Shown here: piece by piece, positions 8,177 to 15,689 of the stretch
How positions within the stretch are numbered: position 1 is the first letter of the stretch
How the letters are laid out: every line of letters starts with the position of its first letter
The notes under the pieces: model-generated
Seen by the model: only the letters and a program-made list of their open reading frames with translations
What the model was told of the DNA's origin: nothing
Database searches by the model: none
Position numbers and translations under genes: made by a program
Source: Moraxella caviae
GTDB lineage: Bacteria > Pseudomonadota > Gammaproteobacteria > Pseudomonadales > Moraxellaceae
DNA length: 25,258 nucleotides
Direction of reading: 5' to 3'
Assembly (NCBI RefSeq): GCF_002014985.1
Contig: NZ_MUXU01000017.1
Location: 1-25,258 of the forward strand

Positions 8177-9265
8177 TCATAAAGACTGGGTGAATTGCAC
8201 AAATTCGCCAAATTTCTCGTAGGCTTTACCAGAATTTAAGATGGCTTTGGCTTGCTGCACGCCATCGGCATGGCTTGACGCACGTCCTGCAACATAAATG
8301 GCAGCGCCTGCGTTTAGGGCGATGATGTCTTGCGCTTTTTGCAAGGTGGCTTTATCCACATTGATGTCAGGCTTGCCAAGTGCCGCCACAATCAACTCAA
8401 GGCTTTGCGCTGCCGAGCTAACCGCCAAGCCGTCCAAGGATTGCGCTTGTACGCCTAAGTCGGCAGGTGCGATGTCGTAGCTTGTGATTTGTCCTTTTTT
8501 CAATTCGGCAACGTGCGTAGGCGCAGCAAGGCTAAATTCGTCTAAGCCGTCCTGTGAGCAAATCACCATGGCTTGCTCACTGCCTAAATTTTGCAAAACT
8601 TTGGCAAGCGGTGCGCACAATTCTGGACGAAAAACGCCAATCACCGAGCGTTTTACGCCAGCAGGATTTGTTAGCGGGCCTAAAATATTAAAAATGGTGC
8701 GTGTTTTTAAGGCGCGGCGCACAGGAACAGCGTGGCGCATGGCGGTGTGGTGATTTGGCGCGAACAAAAAGCCCATGCCGCACGCTTTGATACATTCTGT
8801 AACTTGTGTGCCTGTCAAATTTAGACGAATGCCCGCTTGTTCAAGCAAGTCTGATGAGCCAGAACTGCTGGATACGCCACGCCCGCCATGCTTGGCGACA
8901 ACCGCGCCTGCACTGGCAGCCACGAATGCTGAAGCGGTGGAGACGTTGAATAAATTTGCGCCATCGCCACCTGTGCCGACAATGTCTACCGTATTTTCAA
9001 GCGTTGGCAGAGTGATGGTGTCCGCCAATGAAAGCATGGCTTTGGCAGCGGCGGTGATTTCCGTTACGCTTTCGCCCTTCATACGCAGCGCGGCAAGCAG
9101 TGCGCCCAGCATGGCATCGCTGCATTTGCCTTGCATGATGATGAGCATGAGCTGATACATGGCTTGTTCGTCTAAATCTTTGCCATCTAAAATGGTGTTT
9201 AGCGCGCTGCTAAGTAGGGCGGAGATTTCGTCATCGCTGAGTGTTGAAATGTCGGCAGTGGTCAT
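8177..9265 (-). CDS. trpD: Anthranilate phosphoribosyltransferase
   Basis: TrpD joins anthranilate to PRPP, the second committed step of tryptophan synthesis. The length of 362 residues is normal. The PRPP-binding GTGGDG (97-102), NVST (107-110) and the AMRHAVPVRRAL and FNILGPLTNPAG blocks are intact. The normally strong KHGNR(A/S)(V/I)SS(K/R)SG motif instead reads KHGGRGVSSSSG (125-136), losing the Asn and the basic residue. The start at 9265 has a good Shine-Dalgarno (AAGGA). A TATAAT on the minus strand at 9355-9360, in the 156-base gap to trpG, could be an internal promoter, but no matching -35 was found. It lies in the order trpG-trpD-trpC, with trpE not in the window. Confidence 0.95.
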   Translation of the reverse strand: MTTADISTLSDDEISALLSSALNTILDGKDLDEQAMYQLMLIIMQGKCSDAMLGALLAALRMKGESVTEITAAAKAMLSLADTITLPTLENTVDIVGTGGDGANLFNVSTASAFVAASAGAVVAKHGGRGVSSSSGSSDLLEQAGIRLNLTGTQVTECIKACGMGFLFAPNHHTAMRHAVPVRRALKTRTIFNILGPLTNPAGVKRSVIGVFRPELCAPLAKVLQNLGSEQAMVICSQDGLDEFSLAAPTHVAELKKGQITSYDIAPADLGVQAQSLDGLAVSSAAQSLELIVAALGKPDINVDKATLQKAQDIIALNAGAAIYVAGRASSHADGVQQAKAILNSGKAYEKFGEFVQFTQSL

Positions 9266-9421
9266 GAAAATCCTTGAAATTATTGTTAGTCGTGAATGTT
9301 GTTTTACTTGCTATTATGTAGAAATTCTTAAAAATACTTCTTACGGTGTGGTAAATTATATCGTGGCAATTTATCGTTTTGAGTGCAAAATTCACGCCTT
9401 TAAAGTGTGATTTTGGCGACA

Positions 9422-10045
9422 TTAAGCCACTTCTGGTAAATGCTGATTGTCCAATTTCGCCAAGCCATAACGCAGTAAAAAGTTATTAAAAATCTGATAA
9501 CCATGCTCGCTAAGAATGGATTCTGGGTGAAATTGCACGCCTTCAATCGGCAAGGTTTTGTGGCGCACGCCCATGATTTCTTGTACAGAACCATCGTCAT
9601 TTTGCGTCCATGCGCTCACTTCTAGGCATTCAGGCAGGCAGGTTTTATCAATCACCAGCGAATGATAACGTGTCGCCATAAAAGGGCTTGGCAGTCCGCT
9701 AAACACGCCCACATCGTGATGATGCACAGGTGAGAGTCTGCCGTGCATCACTTCGCCAGCACGCACCACTTTGCCGCCAAACGCCTGCCCGATGGCTTGG
9801 TGTCCAAGGCACACGCCAAGCGTTGGGATTTCTTGGCTCAGTTCGGTTAAAATCGGTACGGTAACGCCTGCTTCGGTGGGGCTGCAAGGGCCGGGGCCAA
9901 GTACGATGGCTTTGGGATTTAGGGCTTTAATCTCTTCAATACTGGTTTCGTTGTTGCGCAGCACTTTGATGTCTTGTTGCAGTTCGCCAAAATATTGCAC
10001 AATGTTATAAGTAAAACTACAAAAATTGTCAATCATTAGCAGCAT
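9422..10045 (-). CDS. trpG: Anthranilate/aminodeoxychorismate synthase glutamine amidotransferase subunit
   Basis: This class I glutaminase makes ammonia for anthranilate synthase (with TrpE) and, in many proteobacteria, also for PabB. The nucleophile cysteine is in [15 protein letters not shown] (near residue 79), and the His/Glu pair is in [13 protein letters not shown]. The oxyanion-loop block [12 protein letters not shown] and [16 protein letters not shown] are present. The length of 207 residues is slightly above the usual 187-198. The N-terminal motif, usually DNYDSFTYN, reads DNFCSFTYN here, so an Asp is replaced by Cys. A Shine-Dalgarno (AAGGA) precedes ATG 10045, and a strong promoter lies at 10076-10103. 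The partner trpE is elsewhere. Confidence 0.94.
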   Translation of the reverse strand: MLLMIDNFCSFTYNIVQYFGELQQDIKVLRNNETSIEEIKALNPKAIVLGPGPCSPTEAGVTVPILTELSQEIPTLGVCLGHQAIGQAFGGKVVRAGEVMHGRLSPVHHHDVGVFSGLPSPFMATRYHSLVIDKTCLPECLEVSAWTQNDDGSVQEIMGVRHKTLPIEGVQFHPESILSEHGYQIFNNFLLRYGLAKLDNQHLPEVA

Positions 10046-10075
10046 GATTTTTTCCTTTAAATGTTGTATTTTTGT

Positions 10076-10103
10076 ATTGTATCACCTTTGTGGCGTCTGT
10101 CAA
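10076..10103 (-). promoter_or_regulatory. Probable sigma-70 promoter of the trpGDC genes
   Basis: On the minus strand, consensus TTGACA (10098-10103) and TACAAT (10076-10081) are 16 bases apart. The start would be near 10069, giving a leader of about 24 bases with a Shine-Dalgarno (AAGGA) before the trpG ATG. Confidence 0.75.
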
Positions 10104-10232
10104 TTCAATAAAGCATGGCTAAATTGCCAAAATCCCTGAAAGCTACGTATGGGTGTGCGCTGGTTTAAAAGAGCAATGCAAAAGGAAAATCACGCCAAGT
10201 TGGCAAATGCTCTGTTTTTCTTGCTCGATTTT

Positions 10233-10241
10233 TGATAAAAT
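10233..10241 (+). promoter_or_regulatory. Candidate extended -10 promoter of nspC
   Basis: TGATAAAAT fits an extended -10, with a weak -35 (TGTTTT, 10213-10218) 17 bases before TAAAAT. The predicted leader is about 120 bases and includes the hairpin at 10297-10317. Confidence 0.45.
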
Positions 10242-10296
10242 GAAAGTTTATGCTTAAAATTTATCAAATTGACTGTTTTGTATTTATAGATAAGCG

Positions 10297-10317
10297 CACC
10301 ATCAGTAAAAGATGGTG
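10297..10317 (+). other. Hairpin in the nspC leader
   Basis: CACCATC and GATGGTG form a perfect 7-bp stem with a 7-base A-rich loop. It is 53 bases upstream of the nspC start codon and has no T-run after it, so it is not an ordinary terminator. It could stabilise or control the leader. Confidence 0.35.
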
Positions 10318-10370
10318 AACGGTGGGCGATGGTTTGGTGAATTTGGCGACAGATTTTTGGAGAGCGGTTT

Positions 10371-11537
10371 ATGGATCATTCATCATTTTTAACAGGATTG
10401 CAAACGCCTTATTATTTGCTGGACGAGCAGGCGATCGTTGATAATTTGACACGCATTGACCGTCTGTGCCGACTGTCTGGCGCAAAGGCATTGCTTGCGC
10501 TTAAATGCTTTGCGACTTGGGGTGTGTTTGATGCCATGCGCCCTTATTTGCACGGCACAACGTCATCATCGCTGTTTGAAGTGCGCCTTGGTAAGGAAAA
10601 ATTTGGCGGTGAAACGCACGCTTATAGTGTGGCGTATGCTGCGCACGAGATTGACGAAGCGCTAAGCTATGCTGATAAGATTATTTTTAATTCTTTCAAT
10701 CAGTTACACGTATTTAAAGACAAAGCCAAAACAGCTGGCGTGCCTGTGGGTTTGCGCCTAAATCCAAACGTCAGCAATTCATCGTTCATCATTGCCGACC
10801 CAGCACGTCCGTTTAGTCGTCTTGGCGAGCATGACGTGGCAAAAATCCTAGACGTGTGCGATGACATCAGCGGCGTGATGATTCATTATAACTGCGAAAA
10901 TGATGACTTTGCGGCGTTTAGCAAGACTTTGGACGACATCGAGACGAAATTTGCCGATGTGTTTGCCTGCTTAGAATGGGTGAGTTTGGGCGGTGGCATT
11001 CATTTTATTGGTGATGAGTATCCGTTGGAATCTTTGGCGCAGCGTCTTAAAGACTTTAGCGAGCGTCATGGCGTGCAGGTGTATCTTGAGCCGGGCGAGG
11101 CGGCAGTGCATAATGGCGCGGCGCTTGTAACTACAGTGCTTGACACGCTGCATAACGGCAAAAATTTGGCGGTGGTGGACGCATCTATTGAAGCGCATAT
11201 GCTGGATTTGTTGATTTATCGTTCGCCTGCGCCTTTGGTGTCTATCAATCATCAAACGCTGAATTTAAGCGAAAATGTGAGTGATGGCAGCACCATCATT
11301 TATGGCAAATCATGCTTGGCGGGCGATATTTTTGGCGAATATCAGCTGGGCGCGCTAAAACAGCCGCTTGCCATTGGCGATCAAGTAGCGTTTGGCAATG
11401 CCGCCGCTTATACGATGGTCAAGAAAAACTGGTTTAATGGCGTGGATATGCCGTCCATCGTGATTAAAAAACTGGACGGCACCATCAGCATTCAGCGCAC
11501 CTTTGATTATGATGATTATAAAGACAGCTTGTCTTAA
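10371..11537 (+). CDS. nspC: Carboxynorspermidine/carboxyspermidine decarboxylase
   Basis: This PLP enzyme removes CO2 from carboxynorspermidine or carboxyspermidine to give norspermidine or spermidine. It belongs to the alanine-racemase-fold decarboxylases. It begins with TPYYLLDEQAI, has the PLP lysine K45 in LLALKCFATWGVF, and carries the specific-looking blocks SSSLFEVRLG, HYNCEND, WVSLGGGIHF and YLEPGEAAV. The length of 388 residues is close to the family. A Shine-Dalgarno (GGAG) precedes ATG 10371 by 7 bases. The next gene encodes the matching dehydrogenase. Together they form a SpeE-independent polyamine route that uses aspartate semialdehyde plus a diamine. Whether the product here is spermidine or norspermidine cannot be read from the sequence. 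Confidence 0.93.
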   Translation: MDHSSFLTGLQTPYYLLDEQAIVDNLTRIDRLCRLSGAKALLALKCFATWGVFDAMRPYLHGTTSSSLFEVRLGKEKFGGETHAYSVAYAAHEIDEALSYADKIIFNSFNQLHVFKDKAKTAGVPVGLRLNPNVSNSSFIIADPARPFSRLGEHDVAKILDVCDDISGVMIHYNCENDDFAAFSKTLDDIETKFADVFACLEWVSLGGGIHFIGDEYPLESLAQRLKDFSERHGVQVYLEPGEAAVHNGAALVTTVLDTLHNGKNLAVVDASIEAHMLDLLIYRSPAPLVSINHQTLNLSENVSDGSTIIYGKSCLAGDIFGEYQLGALKQPLAIGDQVAFGNAAAYTMVKKNWFNGVDMPSIVIKKLDGTISIQRTFDYDDYKDSLS

Positions 11538-11634
11538 ATTTTAAATCGCATTTAAATTATAAAATAAACGCACTTAACTAAATCCAAAAACCCAAATAAT
11601 AATCGCGCAAGGCGATGATGGAGGAAAGCAACGA

Positions 11635-12885
11635 ATGACACACACACCAAAAAACGTTCTTATTGTTGGTGCTGGCGGCGTGGCGCAAGTGGTGGCGCAC
11701 AAATGCGTGCAGCACGCGGATAAATTTGGCGGCATTCATCTTGCCAGTCGTACGCTGGATAAATGCCAAGCCATCATCGCAACGCTGGCACAAAAAAATC
11801 TGCCAAGCGACGCCATCACAGCGCACAGTGTGGACGCGCTGGACGTGGATGCGCTGGCTGAGTTGATTCGCAAGATTGACGCTAAGATCGTAATCAATGT
11901 GGGTTCGTCATTCATTAACATGAGCGTGATGGACGCGTGTATTGCCACAGGTGCGGCATATTTGGACACCGCCATTCACGAAGACCCGAACAAAGTGTGC
12001 GAAACCCCGCCTTGGTACGCCAATCACGAATGGCGCAAAAAAGACGCTTTTAAGGCGGCAAATACCACCGCCATTTTAGGAATCGGCTTTGATCCGGGTG
12101 TGGTGAATGCTTATGCCAGATTGGGTGTGGACGAGTTTTTTGACGTTGGCAGTGTAACGGACATTGACATCATTGACATCAATGCAGGTTCGCACGGACA
12201 ATATTTCGCCACCAATTTCAACCCAGAAATCAATTTTCGTGAATTTACAGGCGTGGTGTATTCTTGGCAAAACAGCGCATGGCAAACCAATCAAATGTTT
12301 GAAATCAAGCGCACCGATGATTTGCCAGAAGTGGGCGTGCAGCACAGCTATCTGACGGGGCATGACGAGCTGCATTCTTTGTCAAAATTCCTTGACGTGC
12401 CAAATATCCGCTTTTGGATGGGCTTTGGCGATCATTACATCAATGTCTTTACCGTGCTAAAAAACTTAGGTCTATTATCCGAAAAGCCCGTAACGCTTGA
12501 TGATGGCAGAGAAGTTGTGCCGCTAAAACTGGTGAAAGCGGTGCTGCCAGACCCAAGCTCGCTTGCGCCAAATTACACAGGCAAAACGTGCATTGGCAAT
12601 AAAATGCGTGGTAAAAAAGACGGTAAACCCAGCGAGATTTTCGTTTATAATGTCGTGGATCATAAGGCGGCTCATGAAGAAGTCGGCTCGCAGGGCATTT
12701 CTTATACCGCAGGCGTGCCAGCAGTGGCAGCGGCGATTTTGATTGCTGATGGCGTGTGGGACGTAGGCATAATGGTAAACGTAGAAGAGCTTGACCCTAA
12801 GCCTTTGATTAACCTAATGAATACGATGGGACTGACCACACGCATTCAAGATGACAACGGCGATCGCTTGCTGGAATTTAGCTAA
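11635..12885 (+). CDS. Carboxynorspermidine/carboxyspermidine synthase (saccharopine dehydrogenase family)
   Basis: This enzyme makes carboxynorspermidine or carboxyspermidine by NADPH-dependent reductive condensation of aspartate beta-semialdehyde with 1,3-diaminopropane or putrescine. A Rossmann fold opens the protein (NVLIVGAGGVAQVVAHK, about residues 7-23). LASRTLDKC follows at the second strand, and the family blocks AYLDTAIHEDP and ILGIGFDPGVVNAYARL come next. The length of 416 residues is typical. GGAGGAA, 9 bases before ATG 11635, is a strong ribosome-binding site. It is 97 bases downstream of nspC and supplies its substrate. The saccharopine dehydrogenase name (lys1) is the common mis-annotation; the nspC neighbour settles the role. 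Confidence 0.92.
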   Translation: MTHTPKNVLIVGAGGVAQVVAHKCVQHADKFGGIHLASRTLDKCQAIIATLAQKNLPSDAITAHSVDALDVDALAELIRKIDAKIVINVGSSFINMSVMDACIATGAAYLDTAIHEDPNKVCETPPWYANHEWRKKDAFKAANTTAILGIGFDPGVVNAYARLGVDEFFDVGSVTDIDIIDINAGSHGQYFATNFNPEINFREFTGVVYSWQNSAWQTNQMFEIKRTDDLPEVGVQHSYLTGHDELHSLSKFLDVPNIRFWMGFGDHYINVFTVLKNLGLLSEKPVTLDDGREVVPLKLVKAVLPDPSSLAPNYTGKTCIGNKMRGKKDGKPSEIFVYNVVDHKAAHEEVGSQGISYTAGVPAVAAAILIADGVWDVGIMVNVEELDPKPLINLMNTMGLTTRIQDDNGDRLLEFS

Positions 12886-12903
12886 GCGATTGAAAATACA
12901 AGT

Positions 12904-13500
12904 ATGCTAATTCGTAAATTATTCAAATTTGAAAATGCGCACATTGTGCGTAATTGCACGTCCGATCGTTGCAGTCGCTCAATTCATGGGCATAGCTATG
13001 AAGTGGAGTTGATTTTAGAAGCGCACCGCCTTGATAATGGGCAGATGGTGTATGATTTTGGCTTGCTAAAATCGCACATCAAAGAGCTGATTGACAGCTT
13101 TGATCATGCCATCACCTTTTGGGATAAGGACGACAAAGACTACATCGCAGCGTGCAAGGCGTTTAGCGCACGCTGGGTGAGTTTGCCGGTGTCGCCATCG
13201 GCAGAGCAATTTAGCCGTGTGATTTTTTGTTGGGCGGACGCACTGCTCAAAAACACCGTCATGCAAAATGGCGAAGATGGCGTGCGTGTGCATTCGGTCA
13301 TCGTCCATGAGACCGCCACAGGCTATGCGCAGTGCTTTTTAGAAGACGTACAAAATCCGCAGATGGGCGAGCTTCGGCTGACGGATTTTGAGTTCAGCGA
13401 GCAAGTGCGTACCGAGTGGAGCGATTCTTTGATGTTTGATAAGCTCATCAATGGCGAAGCAATCATCAATCCTAAGCCGCAGCGTCAAGTGGCGTTGTGA
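12904..13500 (+). CDS. 6-pyruvoyltetrahydropterin/6-carboxytetrahydropterin synthase family protein
   Basis: The product resembles the PTPS/QueD fold, which processes dihydroneopterin triphosphate (QueD for queuosine, PTPS for pterins). The zinc histidines fit H13 in FENAH and H28 and H30 in SIHGHSYEV. Two cysteines (C18, C23) precede the HGH pair, DH at 67-68 fits the catalytic pair, and VHETATGYA provides the late glutamate. At 198 residues it is much longer than QueD (about 120), with an extra segment between the FDHA block and VHETATG. It starts 18 bases after the carboxynorspermidine synthase stop with no obvious Shine-Dalgarno, so it is probably cotranscribed with the polyamine genes. 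No other queuosine gene is in the window, so its pathway is open. Confidence 0.8.
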   Translation: MLIRKLFKFENAHIVRNCTSDRCSRSIHGHSYEVELILEAHRLDNGQMVYDFGLLKSHIKELIDSFDHAITFWDKDDKDYIAACKAFSARWVSLPVSPSAEQFSRVIFCWADALLKNTVMQNGEDGVRVHSVIVHETATGYAQCFLEDVQNPQMGELRLTDFEFSEQVRTEWSDSLMFDKLINGEAIINPKPQRQVAL

Positions 13501-13531
13501 TTAGTCTTGTAGTTTTAATGTATAAAAAGCC

Positions 13532-14056
13532 ATGAATACCGCCAATTCGCAAGCCTTTCAACTCACTTTGCGCCTAAAAAACGAAGCCGACACTCAAAGA
13601 TTTGCAGAGGCGTTGGCTGCACTAAATCCAGCGGGCAGTCTGTGGCTGTCTGGTGATTTGGGCGCAGGCAAGACGACATTCACACGCTATTTTTTGCGTG
13701 CGCTTGGGCATGATGGCGCGGTAAAAAGTCCGACTTATACATTGGTTGAGCCGTATCGCTTGGCCACGCCATTTGGTGAAAAACCTGTCTATCATGCGGA
13801 TTTGTATCGCTTGCAAGACCCAGAAGAGCTTGAATTTATTGGCTTTTTTGAGTATTTTGATGAGCCAAATGCGCTGGTTATCATTGAATGGGCGAGCCGT
13901 GCGCTTGATGTGCTGCCAAAGCCTGATTGGCAGATTGACATTCTTAAGCAGGGCGATGAAGCACGCAGCGTTATGCTGACTTGTCATGATGGCAATCAGC
14001 AGTCGTTGCAAACGCTGACGCAAACACTGACACAGACGCTTGCAGAATTGATGTGA
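13532..14056 (+). CDS. tsaE: tRNA threonylcarbamoyladenosine biosynthesis ATPase TsaE
   Basis: TsaE is the ATPase that, with TsaB and TsaD, makes N6-threonylcarbamoyladenosine at position 37 of ANN-reading tRNAs. The Walker A GDLGAGKTTF spans residues 41-50, followed by SPTYTLVEPY, HADLYRL and IEWA, all typical. The 174 residues are slightly over the usual 150-165. The extra part is a C-terminal tail with a short TQTL repeat (tandem bases around 14011-14040). In many gammaproteobacteria tsaE is followed by amiB and mutL before miaA; here miaA comes next after 158 bases. Confidence 0.95.
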   Translation: MNTANSQAFQLTLRLKNEADTQRFAEALAALNPAGSLWLSGDLGAGKTTFTRYFLRALGHDGAVKSPTYTLVEPYRLATPFGEKPVYHADLYRLQDPEELEFIGFFEYFDEPNALVIIEWASRALDVLPKPDWQIDILKQGDEARSVMLTCHDGNQQSLQTLTQTLTQTLAELM

Positions 14057-14214
14057 TGGATTTGGTGTCGTTGTATTTACATCTTGCAGCGTTTAAAATT
14101 TACGATACTTAAAAACTTTCAGCACTTAAATTTTTAGCAAATTCATCTTAAAACCCATCTTGCCAATAAATCCATCTTATCATTTAACACCCATCTATCA
14201 CACCATAAAATCCC

Positions 14215-15399
14215 ATGAATCATCTGCCACATTATGCCAAACTGCCTGATAATGCCGTGCTGTCGCTGATTGCGCCAACCGCCAGCGGTAAGACGGATTT
14301 GGCGTGTCGGCTGTATGACACAGGGCGTTTTGAGCTGATTTCGGTGGACAGTGCGCTGATTTATCGTGCGATGGACATCGGCACCGCCAAACCAAGCTGT
14401 GATGAGCTGGTGCGCTATCCGCATCATTTGGTGGACATCATCAGTCCTGAAGACAGCTACAGCGTGGCGCAGTTTACCCAAGATGTGTCAAGATTGATTG
14501 GCGAGATTCACGGACGTGGCAAAATTCCGCTGCTGGTCGGTGGTACGATGATGTATTATTTGGCGCTGTTTGAAGGTTTATCCGCCGTGCCAGACAGCGA
14601 TAAAACGGTGCGAGAGCAGGTGGCGAAGTGGCGGAGTGAAGCGGGCATGGGCGAGCTGTATGCGTTTTTACAAGACAAAGACCCTGTGATTTGCAAGCGT
14701 CTGACCGTGAGCGACACGCAGCGCATCACACGCGCGGTGGAAGTGTATTTGCAGACAGGCAAGCCGATGTCTTGGTGGCAAAACACCCCAAAAACTGCCT
14801 TGGCGCACAGCCCAAATCAAACGTGGCTGGCAGCGTCCGTCATGCCTGACAGGGCGTGGCTGCACGAGCGCATTGATCGGCGGCTTATCATGATGTGGCA
14901 GGCGGGATTTTTGGCGGAAGTGGTGGCTTTGCTTACCGATTATGCGCTTAATCCTGATATGCCGTCTTTGCGCTGCGTGGGTTATCGGCAGGCGGTGGAA
15001 TTTTTGGCGACGGTTAATCACCCAGTCATGCAGCGCACCGATGCCTTGGCGAAATTTACCGATGGCGTGCAGCAGATGCTTAGTGGTGATGAGCGTGATT
15101 TTTTTGCTGCGCATTACGCACAAGTGCAAGCGGTGATTGATAATCCTAATGAATTTTTACGCTTGGCGGATTTGCCTGTGAGTCGTCATAAGGTTGCCAG
15201 CCCACTACAAATCGCTTGCCAAACGCTCAAAAACCGCGCGCTATACGCCACAAGACAGCTTGCCAAACGCCAGTACACTTGGCAGCGCAGCCTTGCAAAA
15301 CTTGACAAGGCGTCTGACGGCGCAGCAAATTTACGCATTGTGGCGTATGGCGATGTACAGACTTTGGTACGGCAGCTTTTGGGTGAGCAAGGTATTTAA
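14215..15399 (+). CDS. miaA: tRNA dimethylallyltransferase MiaA, with a large internal insertion
   Basis: MiaA transfers a dimethylallyl group to A37 of UNN-reading tRNAs, the first step of ms2i6A. The P-loop APTASGKT is at 20-27, SVDSALIYRAMDIGTAKP at about 43-60, and LLVGGTMMYYLAL at about 105-117. The C-terminal signature ATRQLAKRQYTWQR is also intact. The protein has 394 residues against about 316 in E. coli. In E. coli 20 residues separate the GYRQ and ATRQ signatures; here there are 85 (about 260-344). The added 65 are in frame, and the flanking motifs are undamaged. hfq follows, as in most gammaproteobacteria, here after 290 bases with its own promoter. No Shine-Dalgarno is clear at the ATG. 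Confidence 0.94.
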   Translation: MNHLPHYAKLPDNAVLSLIAPTASGKTDLACRLYDTGRFELISVDSALIYRAMDIGTAKPSCDELVRYPHHLVDIISPEDSYSVAQFTQDVSRLIGEIHGRGKIPLLVGGTMMYYLALFEGLSAVPDSDKTVREQVAKWRSEAGMGELYAFLQDKDPVICKRLTVSDTQRITRAVEVYLQTGKPMSWWQNTPKTALAHSPNQTWLAASVMPDRAWLHERIDRRLIMMWQAGFLAEVVALLTDYALNPDMPSLRCVGYRQAVEFLATVNHPVMQRTDALAKFTDGVQQMLSGDERDFFAAHYAQVQAVIDNPNEFLRLADLPVSRHKVASPLQIACQTLKNRALYATRQLAKRQYTWQRSLAKLDKASDGAANLRIVAYGDVQTLVRQLLGEQGI

Positions 15400-15473
15400 G
15401 AAAGTTTGTCGCTAAAATGCGTAACGATTGGTAAAAATTTAGCAAAAAAATGCAATAAAAAGTGATTTTTTCA

Positions 15474-15502
15474 TTGACAACGTCAAATGGGGCGGTTAAG
15501 AT
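15474..15502 (+). promoter_or_regulatory. Probable sigma-70 promoter of hfq
   Basis: Consensus TTGACA (15474-15479) and TAAGAT (15497-15502) are separated by 17 bases. The -35 lies within a small inverted repeat (TTGAC-AAC-GTCAA, 15474-15486). The predicted start, near 15509, falls inside the palindrome at 15502-15528. The leader to the hfq ATG is about 180 bases. Confidence 0.6.
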
Positions 15503-15528
15503 AAATCATTATACCAAGTAATGATTTA
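15502..15528. promoter_or_regulatory. 10-bp inverted repeat over the hfq transcript start
   Basis: TAAATCATTA (15502-15511) and TAATGATTTA (15519-15528) are perfect complements separated by 7 bases. The repeat begins at the last base of the proposed -10 and covers the predicted start. It is either an operator for a dimeric repressor or a hairpin at the 5' end of the mRNA. Confidence 0.5.
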
Positions 15529-15689
15529 ATGATAAGTTGTCTTAAAGTTGGCGGTCAGATGGCTGGCGATTTATAAAAAGAACCAATAGGCTTGGTTGAT
15601 AATACAACAATTAAAATCAAAATTTAAGCAACAAACCGAGCAAGCATCGGTGCGACATTCAGCGGTCAGTTGCCGCTTTTGGAGAAATT

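Larger units (their letters stand above)
10046..10370. other. Divergent intergenic region trpG/nspC
   Basis: This 325-base spacer has no supportable gene. It holds the leftward trpG promoter (10076-10103), a rightward extended -10 for nspC (10233-10241), and a perfect 7-bp hairpin in the nspC leader (10297-10317). No leader peptide with tandem Trp codons was found upstream of trpG, so attenuation of the enteric kind is not supported here. Confidence 0.6.

Noticed and set aside
9231..9422. Minus-strand 63-codon frame between trpG and trpD
   Set aside because: It overlaps the trpD start in another frame and has AT-rich, non-protein-like content.
10060..10110. trp leader peptide or attenuator before trpG
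   Set aside because: The leader is only about 24 bases with no Trp codons and no alternative stems.
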